From the NCBI RefSeq assembly GCF_000968015.1, contig NZ_LACH01000017.1, forward strand, positions 62,001 to 126,000: a stretch of 64,000 nt of DNA, in the 5' to 3' direction. The notes below the pieces were generated by a model. The model searched no databases. It was not told the origin of the DNA and saw only the letters and a list, made by a program, of their open reading frames with translations. A program made the translations under genes and the position numbers. Origin of the DNA: Pseudomonas fluorescens (GTDB lineage Bacteria > Pseudomonadota > Gammaproteobacteria > Pseudomonadales > Pseudomonadaceae). Shown here in pieces: positions 54,348 to 63,987 of the stretch. Numbering within the stretch: position 1 is the first letter of the stretch; each line of letters opens with the position of its first letter.

Positions 54348-55094
54348 ATGTGCCTGATTGTTTTCGCTTGGCGACCGGGTCATGCCCAGCCGCTGATCGT
54401 GGCGGCCAACCGCGACGAATTCTATGCCCGGCCCAGCCTGCCACTGGCGCAATGGCCCGAAGCACCGCACGTGCATGCCGGTCGCGATCTGGAGGCCGGG
54501 GGCACCTGGCTCGGTGTTGGCGCCAATGGACGCTTCGCCGCGCTGACCAATATCCGCGATCCGCATCAGCCGCCATCGCGCAAATCGCGAGGTGAACTGG
54601 TGGCGGGTTTTCTTTTAGGCAACATGTCGATTGATGATTATTTAAGCGACGTTGTCGGACGTTCGCTGGAATATGCCGGATTTAATCTGCTGATCGGCAA
54701 CACCAATGAGTTGTGGCACTTCAATGCCCGGGAGACTGAGGCGGTGATGCTGCCACCGGGGGTTTATGGGTTGTCGAACGCCGGGCTGGATACGCCGTGG
54801 CCGAAACTGCTCAAGGCGCGGGCAGCGCTGGAGGAAGTGCTGGACGATCCGCAACCTCAGGCTTTATTGGCGTTGCTGAATGATCCGCAGACGGCGCCAT
54901 TTGCTGACTTGCCGGACACCGGAGTCGGGTTGGCCACCGAGACGTTGCTGTCGAGTGTGTTTATTGCCAGTCCGACTTATGGGACGCGAGCGAGTACGGC
55001 GTTGATTGTTCAGGCGGATGGGACCCGGTGGATGGTTGAGCGGAGTTTTGGGCCGTATGGGGGGCATTTGGGGGAGGTAGAGGTGCGGGTTTAG
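54348..55094 (+). CDS. NRDE family (TANGO2-like) protein
   Basis: 248 residues beginning 'MCLIVFAWRPGHAQPLIVAANRDEFYAR', here abbreviated; the Cys2 and NRDE motifs define the family. The family is an Ntn-hydrolase-like fold found from bacteria to human TANGO2, of uncertain biochemical function. Divergent from the TauE gene. Confidence 0.88.
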   Translation: MCLIVFAWRPGHAQPLIVAANRDEFYARPSLPLAQWPEAPHVHAGRDLEAGGTWLGVGANGRFAALTNIRDPHQPPSRKSRGELVAGFLLGNMSIDDYLSDVVGRSLEYAGFNLLIGNTNELWHFNARETEAVMLPPGVYGLSNAGLDTPWPKLLKARAALEEVLDDPQPQALLALLNDPQTAPFADLPDTGVGLATETLLSSVFIASPTYGTRASTALIVQADGTRWMVERSFGPYGGHLGEVEVRV

Positions 55095-55116
55095 ATTTGT
55101 GGGGTGTCAGTTGGGT

Positions 55117-55284
55117 CCACCCCTCACCCTAACCCTCTCCCCAGGGGGTAGAGGGGACTGACCGAGTTGTTTTTTTGATATTTTGCGACCGAGGAAATCT
55201 AGTCGAACTCAGGGTTTGAACAGCATGAAGATCGGCCCCCTTTCCCCCTCTCCCCTCTGGGGAGAGGGCTGGGGTGAGGGGTGG
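55117..55284. repeat. Long inverted repeat of CCCTCACCC type
   Basis: CCACCCCTCACCCTAACCCT on the left and GGGCTGGGGTGAGGGGTGG on the right, with related CTCTCCCC/GGGGAGAG extensions, are separated by about 110 bases between the convergent NRDE and ptsP genes. This element type differs from the other REP pairs in the window. Confidence 0.75.
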
Positions 55285-55304
55285 CTTCTGAATCCACCGC
55301 AGAT

Positions 55305-57584
55305 CTACAGGGTTTTAGCCGAAGCCGGATTAATCATCCGCGCCAACCCAAGGTTCTTCAGCGCCAGCTGCAGCGAGCTGTGGATAACTTGCGGGTTGTC
55401 GATGGTCATCAGCTCCGCGAGCAATTCCTTGGCCTTGCTCAGGTTGATCTGACGCAGCATCCACTTCACTTTCGGCAAGTTGGTGGCGTTCATCGAGAGG
55501 CTGTCGAAGCCCATCGCCATCAACAGCACCGCCGCCGCCGGATCGCCGGCCATCTCACCGCAGATACTCACTGGCTTGCCTTCGGCATGAGCATCACGCA
55601 CCACGCTCTGAAGGGCTTGCAGCACCGCAGGGTGCAGGTAGTCGTAGAGGTCGGCTACCCGCGGGTTGTTTCGATCCACGGCCAGCAGGTACTGGGTCAG
55701 GTCGTTGGAGCCGACCGACAGGAAGTCCACTTGCCGTGCCAGTTCCTTGGTCTGATAAACCGCCGCCGGAATTTCGATCATCACGCCGATCGGCGGCATA
55801 GGCACGTCGCAACCTTCGTCGCGGACTTCGCCCCAGGCCCGGTGAATCAGGTGCAGGGCTTCTTCCAGCTCGTGGGTGCCGGAGATCATCGGCAGCAGAA
55901 TCCGCAGGTTGTTCAAGCCTTCGCTGGCCTTGAGCATGGCGCGGGTCTGCACCAGGAAGATTTCCGGGTGGTCGAGCGTGACGCGAATGCCGCGCCAGCC
56001 GAGGAACGGGTTGTCTTCCTTGATCGGGAAGTACGACAGCGACTTGTCGCCGCCGATGTCCAGACTGCGCATGGTCACCGGTTGCGGGTGGAACGCGGCG
56101 AGTTGCTCGCGATAAATCGCCAGTTGCTCTTTTTCGCTCGGGAAGCGCTGGTTGATCATGAACGGCACTTCGGTGCGGTACAGACCGACGCCTTCAGCGC
56201 CACGCTTCTGCGCCCGCGCCACGTCTGCCAGCAGGCCGGTGTTGACCCACAACGGCATGCGGTGACCATCGAGGGTCACGCACGGCAAGTCCCGCAGTGC
56301 ATCCAGCCCGAGGGCCAGTTGCTTCTCTTCCTCGACCACTTCGGCGAACTGCTTGCACAGCACTTCGCTGGGGTTGGTGTAGACCTCCCCGTGGTAGCCA
56401 TCGACGATCATCTGGATGCCGTCGACTTTGGAATACGGCAAGTCGACCAGGCCCATCACCGTCGGGATACCCATGGCGCGCGCCAGGATCGCCACGTGGG
56501 AGTTACCGGAACCGAGTACCGACACCAGACCGACCAGCTTGCCTTCCGGCACCTCGCCGAGCATTGCCGGCGTCAGTTCTTCGCTGATCAGGATGGTGTT
56601 GTCGGGGTAGACCAGGGTCTGCTGACGCTCTTCCTGGAGATAAGCCAGCAAGCGCCGGCCGAGGTCTTTGACGTCCGAGGCGCGCTCACGCAGGTAGGCG
56701 TCGTCCATCAATTCAAAACGGTTGACGTGCTCGGTGACCACCTGACGCAACGCGCCCTGGGCCCACTGACCGGTCTTGATCACGGTGGTGATTTCGCTGC
56801 CCAGCGAGGCATCGTCGAGCATCATCAGGTAGACATCGAACAGCGCGCGCTCTTCCGGGCGCAACTGGTTCGCCAGCTTCGCGGACAAGGCACGCATGTC
56901 GGCACGCACGCCTTCGATGGCGGTCTTGAACAGCCCGAGTTCGGCGGCGATATCGGTGATGGTCTTGTCCGGCACCACGTCCAGATCGGCCGGCGGCAGC
57001 ATGACCACCGCGGTACCGACCGCCGCACCCGGCGAACCCGGTACGCCGATGAACTTGGCTTCCTGGATGCCCTTGCCCTGACGACCCAGCCCCCGGATCG
57101 AACCGGTGGCTTCTGCGTGGGCGATAACGCCGGCGAGCTGCGCGCTCATGGTCACGAGGAAGGCTTCTTCACCTTCGTCGAACTGGCGACGTTCTTTTTG
57201 CTGAATGACCAACACGCCGACGACGCGGCGGTGGTGAATGATCGGCGCCCCGAGGAATGAGGCGTAGCGCTCTTCACCGGTCTCGGCGAAGTAGCGGTAG
57301 CGCGGGTGATCCGCGGCGTTTTCGAGGTTCAGGGGTTCTTCACGCGTGCCGACCAGGCCAACCAGACCTTCGTTGGGTGCCATGCTGACTTTGCCGATCG
57401 AGCGCTTGTTCAAGCCCTCGGTGGCCATCAGCACGAAGCGGTTGGTTTCAGGGTCAAGCAGGTAGACCGAGCAGACCTGGCTGCCCATGGCCTCTTTGAC
57501 GCGCAATACAATAATGCCCAACGCCGCCTTGAGATCCTTGGCGGAGTTAACTTCCTGGACGATCTTGCGCAGCGTATTGAGCAT
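55305..57584 (-). CDS. ptsP: PTS-Ntr enzyme I (phosphoenolpyruvate-protein phosphotransferase)
   Basis: 759 residues from the ATG at 57584. An N-terminal GAF domain (about 15-165; 'VNSAKDLKAALGIIVLRVKEA' onward) precedes enzyme I. The phospho-His lies in 'GSGNSHVAILARAMGIPTVMG', and the C-terminal PEP-binding barrel shows 'DFLSVGSNDLTQYLLAVDR'. It starts the nitrogen-related phosphorelay to NPr and EIIA-Ntr. It is 22 bases downstream of rppH, as in many gammaproteobacteria. Confidence 0.96.
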   Translation of the reverse strand: MLNTLRKIVQEVNSAKDLKAALGIIVLRVKEAMGSQVCSVYLLDPETNRFVLMATEGLNKRSIGKVSMAPNEGLVGLVGTREEPLNLENAADHPRYRYFAETGEERYASFLGAPIIHHRRVVGVLVIQQKERRQFDEGEEAFLVTMSAQLAGVIAHAEATGSIRGLGRQGKGIQEAKFIGVPGSPGAAVGTAVVMLPPADLDVVPDKTITDIAAELGLFKTAIEGVRADMRALSAKLANQLRPEERALFDVYLMMLDDASLGSEITTVIKTGQWAQGALRQVVTEHVNRFELMDDAYLRERASDVKDLGRRLLAYLQEERQQTLVYPDNTILISEELTPAMLGEVPEGKLVGLVSVLGSGNSHVAILARAMGIPTVMGLVDLPYSKVDGIQMIVDGYHGEVYTNPSEVLCKQFAEVVEEEKQLALGLDALRDLPCVTLDGHRMPLWVNTGLLADVARAQKRGAEGVGLYRTEVPFMINQRFPSEKEQLAIYREQLAAFHPQPVTMRSLDIGGDKSLSYFPIKEDNPFLGWRGIRVTLDHPEIFLVQTRAMLKASEGLNNLRILLPMISGTHELEEALHLIHRAWGEVRDEGCDVPMPPIGVMIEIPAAVYQTKELARQVDFLSVGSNDLTQYLLAVDRNNPRVADLYDYLHPAVLQALQSVVRDAHAEGKPVSICGEMAGDPAAAVLLMAMGFDSLSMNATNLPKVKWMLRQINLSKAKELLAELMTIDNPQVIHSSLQLALKNLGLARMINPASAKTL

Positions 57585-57606
57585 GGCTCGGGGTCGAACT
57601 CCGTCG

Positions 57607-58086
57607 TCAGTCGCGCGATAAAAGGCGCGGGGCAAGCTCTTTGAGAGCGCGTCGATACACCTCGCGCTTGAATGTCACCACCTGGCCCAACGGATACCAA
57701 TAGCTGACCCAGCGCCAGCCATCGAATTCCGGTTTACCGGTCAAATCCATCCGCACCCGCTGCTCGTTGGAGACCAGGCGCAGGAGAAACCATTTCTGTT
57801 TCTGGCCGATGCACAGCGGTTGGCTGTGCGTCCTGACCAGACGTTGCGGCAAACGATAGCGCAACCAGCCCCGGGTGCAGGCGAGAATTTCAACATCTTC
57901 GCGCTCAAGACCCACTTCTTCGTTCAACTCGCGATACAAGGCGTCTTCCGGCGTCTCCTGGGGGTTGATCCCGCCCTGTGGAAACTGCCAGGCATCTTGA
58001 TTGATACGGCGAGCCCATAGCACCTGTCCGGCATCATTCGTGAGAATGATCCCGACATTGGGGCGGAAACCATCGGGGTCGATCAC
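57607..58086 (-). CDS. rppH: RNA pyrophosphohydrolase
   Basis: 159 residues from a GTG start at 58086 ('[15 protein letters not shown]'). Nudix box '[23 protein letters not shown]' is abbreviated here but complete, GX5EX7REUXEEXGU. Removes pyrophosphate from 5'-triphosphate mRNA to trigger decay by RNase E. Co-directional with ptsP and followed closely by it. Downstream codon pattern '[21 protein letters not shown]' is typical of RppH. Confidence 0.95.
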   Translation of the reverse strand: MIDPDGFRPNVGIILTNDAGQVLWARRINQDAWQFPQGGINPQETPEDALYRELNEEVGLEREDVEILACTRGWLRYRLPQRLVRTHSQPLCIGQKQKWFLLRLVSNEQRVRMDLTGKPEFDGWRWVSYWYPLGQVVTFKREVYRRALKELAPRLLSRD

Positions 58087-58229
58087 GGCAACAACCTCGC
58101 AAACGCATGTCGCCGCATTGTTCCACAAAGGTTGTGATAGCAGCAACGAGCCGGTCTACCTTATGTGCACTCTTGTGAAAAGTCCGTATTCTGGACGCCT
58201 TTCTACAGACTTTTCAGCGAGTAACTGCA

Positions 58230-58886
58230 ATGCGGCTGGCTTTATTCGACTTGGACAACACGCTCTTGGGCGGTGACAGTGACCACGCCTGGGGCGATTA
58301 CCTGTGCGAACGCGGCTTCCTCGACGCCGTCGCCTACAAGGCGCGCAACGACGAGTTCTATCAGGATTACCTGGCCGGCAAGCTGGATAACGACGCTTAT
58401 CTGAACTTCTGCCTGGAAGTGCTCGGCCGCACCGAGATGGCCACACTGGATCAATGGCATCTGGATTACATGCGCGATTGCATTGAGCCGATTGTGCTGC
58501 CCAAGGGCCTCGAACTGCTGGCCAAGCACCGCGAGGCGGGTGACAAGCTGGTGATCATCACCGCCACCAACCGTTTTGTTACCGGGCCGATCGCCCAGCG
58601 CCTGGGCGTCGAAACCCTGATCGCCACGGAATGTGAAATGGTTGATGGCCGCTACACCGGGCGCAGCACCGACGTCCCGTGCTTCCGAGAAGGCAAGGTG
58701 ACGCGGTTGAATCGTTGGCTGGAAGAAACCGGGTATTCGTTGGAGGGCAGCTATTTCTACAGCGACTCGATGAATGATTTGGCGCTGCTTGAGCAAGTGG
58801 CCAATCCGGTTGCGGTCGATCCTGATCCAAACCTGCGCGCTGAAGCCGAGAAGCGTGGCTGGCCGGTGATTACTCTGCGCGACTGA
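58230..58886 (+). CDS. HAD-IB family phosphatase (SerB-like)
   Basis: 218 residues. HAD motif I '[17 protein letters not shown]', motif II 'VIITATNRF', motif III Lys in 'REGKVTRLN' and motif IV '[16 protein letters not shown]' are intact, with a helical cap (about 30-85). The family resembles phosphoserine phosphatase, and members have also been linked to histidinol or other small phosphoesters. Divergent from rppH across 143 bases; a TATTCT -10-like hexamer lies about 40 bases upstream of the ATG. Confidence 0.88.
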   Translation: MRLALFDLDNTLLGGDSDHAWGDYLCERGFLDAVAYKARNDEFYQDYLAGKLDNDAYLNFCLEVLGRTEMATLDQWHLDYMRDCIEPIVLPKGLELLAKHREAGDKLVIITATNRFVTGPIAQRLGVETLIATECEMVDGRYTGRSTDVPCFREGKVTRLNRWLEETGYSLEGSYFYSDSMNDLALLEQVANPVAVDPDPNLRAEAEKRGWPVITLRD

Positions 58887-58893
58887 TATCGCT

Positions 58894-58984
58894 ATCGCGA
58901 GCAAGCTCGCTCCCACAGGGGAATTGCGTCGATCACATTATTGTGGCCTCACACAACTCCTGTGGGAGCGAGCTTGCTCGCGAT
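58894..58984. repeat. REP-type inverted pair
   Basis: ATCGCGAGCAAGCTCGCTCC faces GGAGCGAGCTTGCTCGCGAT across about 50 bases, between the convergent HAD phosphatase and DUF2269 genes. Confidence 0.85.
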
Positions 58985-59006
58985 GGGGGCAACTCGGTCC
59001 CAAGCC

Positions 59007-59432
59007 TTAAACCGGCTTGGCGCCCATCAACCCCGCAATCGCGATAAAACAGACGAAGCTGAACAGTGCGAGGGCGAAGGTGAACTTGCCGCTGCCTCCC
59101 GGAGCAGTGCGCAACTTGTTAAGCCGCACCAGCAACCAGAACCAGCCCAACGCCGCGACGGTGTAAAGCACACTGGAAGCCAACAACCAGATCTGCCCCA
59201 GCGGCCAGCCCACCAGATGCACCATCCACCAGCCGGTAAACGGCATGCTCAGCAGCGCCAGCCCCATCACCAGCCAGATAAACACTCGCGGCCTTTGCAA
59301 CGTGCGCGCATAAGCCGTTGCGTCACCATTGCGCCGCGTACGCCAGACCCAGATCGCCAGACCCAGTGCGCTGACCAGCAGCAACACCGTTGCCACCATA
59401 TGAGCGACCTTCAGGGCGGTTAACGTTTCCAT
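59007..59432 (-). CDS. DUF2269 family small membrane protein
   Basis: 141 residues with four membrane segments ('KVAHMVATVLLLVSALGLAIW', 'RVFIWLVMGLALLSMPFTGW', 'IWLLASSVLYTVAALGWFWL', 'FTFALALFSFVCFIAIAGLM'; the first is shortened). Residues 'KVAH' near the N-terminus and an 'R-R-x-x' loop are typical of DUF2269. Function not known. 39 bases downstream of ilvA on the same strand. Confidence 0.78.
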   Translation of the reverse strand: METLTALKVAHMVATVLLLVSALGLAIWVWRTRRNGDATAYARTLQRPRVFIWLVMGLALLSMPFTGWWMVHLVGWPLGQIWLLASSVLYTVAALGWFWLLVRLNKLRTAPGGSGKFTFALALFSFVCFIAIAGLMGAKPV

Positions 59433-59471
59433 TGTTCGATTTCCTTATGGCCTGGCCATCAGCGTAGCCGC

Positions 59472-60986
59472 TCAGCCGAGAAACAGCTGATAGGCCGGGT
59501 TGTCGCTCTCGTCCCAGTACGGGTAGCCGATTTCTTCCAGCGCTGCGGGCACCAGATGGCGTTCATCGTGAGGCACTTGCAGGCCCGCGACCACACGACC
59601 ATCCGCCGCGCCATGGTTGCGGTAGTGGAACATCGAGATGTTCCAGCGCCCACCGAGCTTGTTGAGGAAGTTGAACAGCGCTCCCGGACGCTCCGGGAAT
59701 TCGAAGCGCAGAATCACTTCATCAACCACATGAGCCGCACGGCCGCCGACCATGTGGCGGATGTGCAACTTGGCCAGTTCGTTGTCGGTCAGGTCCAGCA
59801 CCGGGAAACCCTGCTCGGTCAGACTGGCAAGCAGCGCACTGCGCGGATCGTTTTCCGGGTGCGTCTGCACGCCAACAAAGATGTGCGCCTCGCTGCCGGT
59901 GTTGTAGCGGTAGTTGAATTCGGTGATCTGGCGCTTGCCGATGGCTTCACAGAACGCCTTGAAGCTGCCCGGTTTCTCAGGAATCGTCACGGCGATAATC
60001 GCTTCGCGGCCTTCGCCCAGCTCAGCGCGCTCCGCGACATGGCGCAGGCGGTCGAAGTTGACGTTGGCGCCAGAATCGATAGCCACAAAGGTGTGACCGG
60101 TGACGCCGCGTTGCTCGACGTATTTCTTGATCCCGGCCACGCCCAATGCGCCAGCAGGTTCAGTGATCGAGCGGGTATCGTCGTAGATGTCCTTGATCGC
60201 CGCACAGATTTCATCGGTGCTGACAGTGATCACTTCATCGACATAGTCTTTGCAGATATCGAAGGTGTGCTGACCAATCTGCGCTACTGCGACGCCGTCG
60301 GCGAAGAGGCCCACGGTCGGCAGGATCACGCGTTCGCCAGCGGCCATGGCGGCTTGCAGGCAGTTGGAGTCGTCCGGCTCGACGCCGATGATTTTGATTT
60401 CAGGTCGCAAGTACTTCACGTACGCCGCGATCCCGGCGATCAATCCGCCACCGCCCACCGGGACGAAGATCGCGTCGAGACGGCCAGGGTGTTGGCGCAG
60501 AATCTCCATCGCCACCGTGCCCTGCCCGGCAATGGTGTGAGGATCGTCATAAGGATGGATGTAGACGTAGCCTTTTTCGTCGACCAGTTTCAGCGAGTAG
60601 GCCAGGGCTTCCGGGAACGAATCCCCATGCAGCACCACTTTGCCGCCACGCGAACGTACGCCTTCGACTTTGATTTCCGGGGTGGTCTTGGGCATCACGA
60701 TGGTGGCTTTCACGCCCAACACTTTCGCCGCCAGGGCCAGGCCTTGCGCGTGGTTGCCTGCCGAAGCGGTGACCACGCCGCGAGCGCGCTCTTCATCGGA
60801 AAGCTGCGTGAGCTTGTTGTAGGCGCCGCGAATCTTGAACGAGAACACCGGCTGCAAGTCTTCGCGCTTGAGCCAAATACTGTTGCCCAGCCGCTCGGAG
60901 AGCTGGCGGGCAGTCTGCAATGGGGTTTCTACGGCAACGTCATAAACGCGCGAGGTGAGGATCTTTTTGACGTACTGTTCGAGCAT
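59472..60986 (-). CDS. ilvA: Threonine ammonia-lyase, biosynthetic
   Basis: 504 residues. Deaminates threonine to 2-oxobutanoate, the first step of isoleucine synthesis. The PLP Lys lies in 'FSFKIRGAYNKL', the phosphate-binding glycine loop in 'VPVGGGGLIAGIAAYVK', and two ACT-like regulatory repeats lie at the C-terminus (about 330-504; 'AIIAVTIPEKPGSFKAF' and 'VILRFEFPERPGALFNFL'), giving the long, isoleucine-inhibited form. Divergent from rpiA. Confidence 0.96.
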   Translation of the reverse strand: MLEQYVKKILTSRVYDVAVETPLQTARQLSERLGNSIWLKREDLQPVFSFKIRGAYNKLTQLSDEERARGVVTASAGNHAQGLALAAKVLGVKATIVMPKTTPEIKVEGVRSRGGKVVLHGDSFPEALAYSLKLVDEKGYVYIHPYDDPHTIAGQGTVAMEILRQHPGRLDAIFVPVGGGGLIAGIAAYVKYLRPEIKIIGVEPDDSNCLQAAMAAGERVILPTVGLFADGVAVAQIGQHTFDICKDYVDEVITVSTDEICAAIKDIYDDTRSITEPAGALGVAGIKKYVEQRGVTGHTFVAIDSGANVNFDRLRHVAERAELGEGREAIIAVTIPEKPGSFKAFCEAIGKRQITEFNYRYNTGSEAHIFVGVQTHPENDPRSALLASLTEQGFPVLDLTDNELAKLHIRHMVGGRAAHVVDEVILRFEFPERPGALFNFLNKLGGRWNISMFHYRNHGAADGRVVAGLQVPHDERHLVPAALEEIGYPYWDESDNPAYQLFLG

Positions 60987-61074
60987 CGGAAAGCATCACT
61001 GAGCGGGTTGGGCAGGGCCAAGGAGTCTAACCCGGCTTTCGGGCGGGCGACCACACGAATCAAGAGGTTTTAGC

Positions 61075-61097
61075 CCGGCATGGGGCTATAATGCCGG
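61075..61097. promoter_or_regulatory. rpiA -10 element inside a small palindrome
   Basis: TATAAT (61087-61092) lies 42 bases before the rpiA ATG. A perfect 7-bp inverted repeat (CCGGCAT ... ATGCCGG) brackets it. A good -35 hexamer is not visible. Possibly an operator or an mRNA 5' hairpin. Confidence 0.5.
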
Positions 61098-61133
61098 CCT
61101 TTCCGTTCTCCCCTTGCCCGCTTCGGAGCCCGC

Positions 61134-61808
61134 ATGACCCAGGATCAACTCAAACAGGCAGTGGCTCAGGCCGCCGTCGACTTCATCCTCCCGAAACTCG
61201 ACGACAAGAGCATCGTCGGGGTCGGCACCGGCTCCACCGCCAACTGCTTCATCGACGCACTGGCCAAGCACAAAGGCGCGTTCGACGGCGCGGTCGCCAG
61301 TTCCGAAGCCACCGCTGCCCGCCTCAAGGGCCACGGCATTCCGGTGTACGAGTTGAATACGGTCAGCGACCTGGAGTTCTACGTCGACGGCGCCGATGAA
61401 AGCGACGAGCACCTGAACCTGATCAAGGGCGGCGGCGCAGCCCTGACCCGCGAGAAAATTGTGGCGGCCGTGGCCAAGACCTTCATCTGCATCGCCGACG
61501 CCAGCAAACTGGTGCCGGTGCTCGGTGAGTTCCCGCTGCCAGTGGAAGTGATCCCGATGGCCCGCAGCCACGTGGCCCGCGAACTGGTGAAGCTGGGCGG
61601 CGACCCGGTCTACCGTGAAGGCGTGTTGACCGACAACGGCAACATCATCCTCGACGTGTTCAATATGCAGATCACCAACCCGGTAGAGCTGGAGACGCAG
61701 ATCAACGCCATCGTCGGCGTGGTCACCAACGGTTTGTTCGCGGCACGTCCGGCGGATCTGCTGCTGCTGGGCACCAGCGAAGGCGTGAAAACCTTGCGCG
61801 CTGAATAA
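61134..61808 (+). CDS. rpiA: Ribose-5-phosphate isomerase A
   Basis: 224 residues. Interconverts ribose-5-phosphate and ribulose-5-phosphate in the pentose phosphate pathway. Motifs '[16 protein letters not shown]', '[20 protein letters not shown]' and 'CIADASKLV' contain the catalytic Asp, Glu and Lys residues. Full family length. Confidence 0.97.
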   Translation: MTQDQLKQAVAQAAVDFILPKLDDKSIVGVGTGSTANCFIDALAKHKGAFDGAVASSEATAARLKGHGIPVYELNTVSDLEFYVDGADESDEHLNLIKGGGAALTREKIVAAVAKTFICIADASKLVPVLGEFPLPVEVIPMARSHVARELVKLGGDPVYREGVLTDNGNIILDVFNMQITNPVELETQINAIVGVVTNGLFAARPADLLLLGTSEGVKTLRAE

Positions 61809-61827
61809 TTAGACACGACACGAAACC

Positions 61828-61917
61828 TGTGGGAGCGAGCTTGCTCGCGATAGCGGTCTGTCAGCTGGCATCTTTATCGACTGACACAGCCCTATCGCGA
61901 GCAAGCTCGCTCCCACA
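61828..61917. repeat. REP-type inverted pair
   Basis: TGTGGGAGCGAGCTTGCTCG faces CGAGCAAGCTCGCTCCCACA between the convergent rpiA and SdiA-regulated-domain genes. Confidence 0.85.
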
Positions 61918-61934
61918 GTGTTTTAGGGTGTTGC

Positions 61935-62852
61935 TTAGGGTTGTGCAGGTTTTTTGAAGATGTAGAACAGGTTCGGCTCGCTCACCAGGTACATCGTGCC
62001 GTCGTCATCCATGGCGATCCCTTCCGCTTGCGGCACTGTCTTCTGCAACCCCTGACGCCCCTTGCTCAGTGACATCGTACTTAGCGGTAGCCCGTCCACA
62101 TCGAGTTCCAGAATCAGCCGCGACTCATCCGACAACGCCAGCAAATGGCCGCTGCGCTCGTCGTATTGCAGGCTCGACAGGTCCGTCACGAACATCCCGG
62201 CATCGCGCTTGGGGTTATTCACTACGTGCACCGCGTAGGATTTTTCCGGGTTGTAATGCGGAAAGCCGTGCACTTCGTAGATCAGCATCGGGTCGCGTTC
62301 CTTGGCGACAAACAACCGCTTGCCCACCGAGTCATAAGCCAGACCTTCGAAGCCCTTGTTACCGCTCATGTGCACGCCAAGGGTCATCTGCTCGGCATCC
62401 GCTGCGTCGAGGAATGTTGTGTCGCTCTCCAGATGAACCTTGATCAGCCGCTGCTGACGCTCGTCAGTGATCACGTAAGTGTCGGCGCTGATGAATTCCA
62501 CGGCTTCCGGATCGCCAAACCCGATCAGCGAAATGCGTCGAACAATCTGGCCGTCCAGCGACAGTTCGATCAGCTCTGAGTTTTTGTTGGTGACGGTGAA
62601 CAGGCTGTTGCGCACCGGATCGAAGGTCAGCGCCGAAACATCGTCGTCCAGCCCCACAATGACTCGTGCCTCAACCGCTACCTGGTACTGATCCAGAGCG
62701 ATGGACTGACCGTTCACTGGCTGCCAAAGGGTGTGCAGGTTGAACCAGGCGCGCTCGAACAGGCGCAGGTTCTGGCCGGACGCAACCAGCGCGATCAACG
62801 CAATGACCGACAGGATCAGAATCAGGGGTTTGGGGCGGGCAAGTCGGCGCAT
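61935..62852 (-). CDS. SdiA-regulated domain (YjiK-like) protein, copy A
   Basis: 305 residues from the ATG at 62852. An N-terminal hydrophobic helix ('LILILSVIALIALVASG') anchors a periplasmic beta-propeller with repeats such as 'DDDVSALTFDPVRNSLFTV' and 'DPEAVEFISADTYVITDE', ending 'EGIAMDDDGTMYLVSEPNLFYIF'. The family is named from E. coli genes controlled by SdiA; molecular function is unknown. It is a paralogue of the next gene upstream, sharing the ending 'YLVSEPNLFY'. Confidence 0.85.
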   Translation of the reverse strand: MRRLARPKPLILILSVIALIALVASGQNLRLFERAWFNLHTLWQPVNGQSIALDQYQVAVEARVIVGLDDDVSALTFDPVRNSLFTVTNKNSELIELSLDGQIVRRISLIGFGDPEAVEFISADTYVITDERQQRLIKVHLESDTTFLDAADAEQMTLGVHMSGNKGFEGLAYDSVGKRLFVAKERDPMLIYEVHGFPHYNPEKSYAVHVVNNPKRDAGMFVTDLSSLQYDERSGHLLALSDESRLILELDVDGLPLSTMSLSKGRQGLQKTVPQAEGIAMDDDGTMYLVSEPNLFYIFKKPAQP

Positions 62853-62955
62853 TCGGGCAAGTTCGGAATCAGGACGGGCGGATGAAATACCACGACAGTC
62901 TGAATTAAAGCTTAATGGCCTGTGGCCGCGAACCACAACTGGCGGATGCGATCAG

Positions 62956-63054
62956 TGTAGGAGCTGCCGCAGGCTGCGATCTTTTGATCTTGATCTGCTA
63001 GCGATAGTGAATCCGCCGAAGATCAAAAGATCGCAGCCTACGGCAGCTCCTACA
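62956..63054. repeat. Large inverted repeat, second REP family
   Basis: TGTAGGAGCTGCCGCAGGCT on the left pairs with AGCCTACGGCAGCTCCTACA on the right, and the stem continues inwards through GCGATCTTTTGATC and its inverse. Arms of about 35 bp make this far longer than the other REP pairs; it separates the two SdiA-regulated-domain genes. Confidence 0.88.
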
Positions 63055-63057
63055 GGG

Positions 63058-63987
63058 TCAGCGTTGCTTTTCGAAGCGGTAGAACAGGTTCGGTTCGCTC
63101 ACCAGGTACAGCGTGCCCGCCTCGTCCATGGTCACGCCTTCGGCGCGAGGAATGGTCTTCTTCAAACCATTGAAGCCGCCCAGCAAGGTCATGAAGCTGA
63201 CCTGCTCGCCCTTCTCGTCCAGCTCCAGCAACAAGTGGGAGTCGGCAGACAGCACCAGGGTGTGGCCGGTGCGCGGGTCGATGGCCAGCGCCGAGAGGTT
63301 GCGCATGTCCAGTGCATCACTGGTGAGTTTTTGCTTGTCGCCGGTGAGGGTCTGGCCATCGTTGCTTTTCCAGGTGAACAACGCCGGTGGACGCTCTTCA
63401 CCCAGCAACATTTGCTGTTTGCGCGAGTCCCAGACGACGGCTTCGAAGGCCTTGTTCTGGTCTTTCGAAGGGCCGAGGTCGTATTTCGGGAAGTTGGCGA
63501 TGTTCAGCTCGCGGGTATCGGCATCGACCTTGACGATGGAGAGCATGTGGTCGCGCTCATCGACGATGGCCAACAGACCGTTGCCCATGACCGTCACGCC
63601 TTCAGGATTGCTCCAGCCCACCAGCGGCATCTTGCGCAGCACGTCGCCCTGCAGGGTCAGCTCGACGAGGAACGGGTTCTTGCCCATGACCGAGAACAGG
63701 GTTTTGGTTTGAGGGTTGTAGGCCAGGTCGGACGCTTCGTCCTTTTCCATGCCCGGCAGCAGCTTGGCGTCGATCACTGCCCGGTAATCCGGCAACCAGA
63801 CACTGGCCTGACGCTCGGCCGGGCTTTCGAAATGCTCACGCAACCAGAGCACGCCGCGATCATCCCAATGCATCGCAAACGCGAGGCCATACGCGGCGGC
63901 GGCCACCAGCAAAAGCCAGGAATACCAACGCATGACAAAGCGCGAACGGCGGGCAGTTTTAAGCTTGGGCAGTGGTTGGGTGACCAT
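63058..63987 (-). CDS. SdiA-regulated domain (YjiK-like) protein, copy B
   Basis: 309 residues. N-terminal basic stretch and membrane helix ('WYSWLLLVAAAAYGLAFAMHW'), then a periplasmic propeller with 'SDLAYNPQTKTLFSVMGKNP', 'NPEGVTVMGNGLLAIVDERD' and 'RAEGVTMDEAGTLYLVSEPN'. Paralogue of copy A; the two are co-directional. Probably part of the same transcription unit, although the large inverted repeat lies between. Function unknown. Confidence 0.85.
   Translation of the reverse strand: MVTQPLPKLKTARRSRFVMRWYSWLLLVAAAAYGLAFAMHWDDRGVLWLREHFESPAERQASVWLPDYRAVIDAKLLPGMEKDEASDLAYNPQTKTLFSVMGKNPFLVELTLQGDVLRKMPLVGWSNPEGVTVMGNGLLAIVDERDHMLSIVKVDADTRELNIANFPKYDLGPSKDQNKAFEAVVWDSRKQQMLLGEERPPALFTWKSNDGQTLTGDKQKLTSDALDMRNLSALAIDPRTGHTLVLSADSHLLLELDEKGEQVSFMTLLGGFNGLKKTIPRAEGVTMDEAGTLYLVSEPNLFYRFEKQR

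Noticed and set aside
55281..57260. 659-codon open frame antisense to ptsP
   Set aside because: Shadow of ptsP; composition is typical of reverse-frame high-GC translation, with no recognisable domain.
59556..61073. 505-codon open frame antisense to ilvA
   Set aside because: Mirror of a full-length ilvA with intact PLP and ACT motifs.
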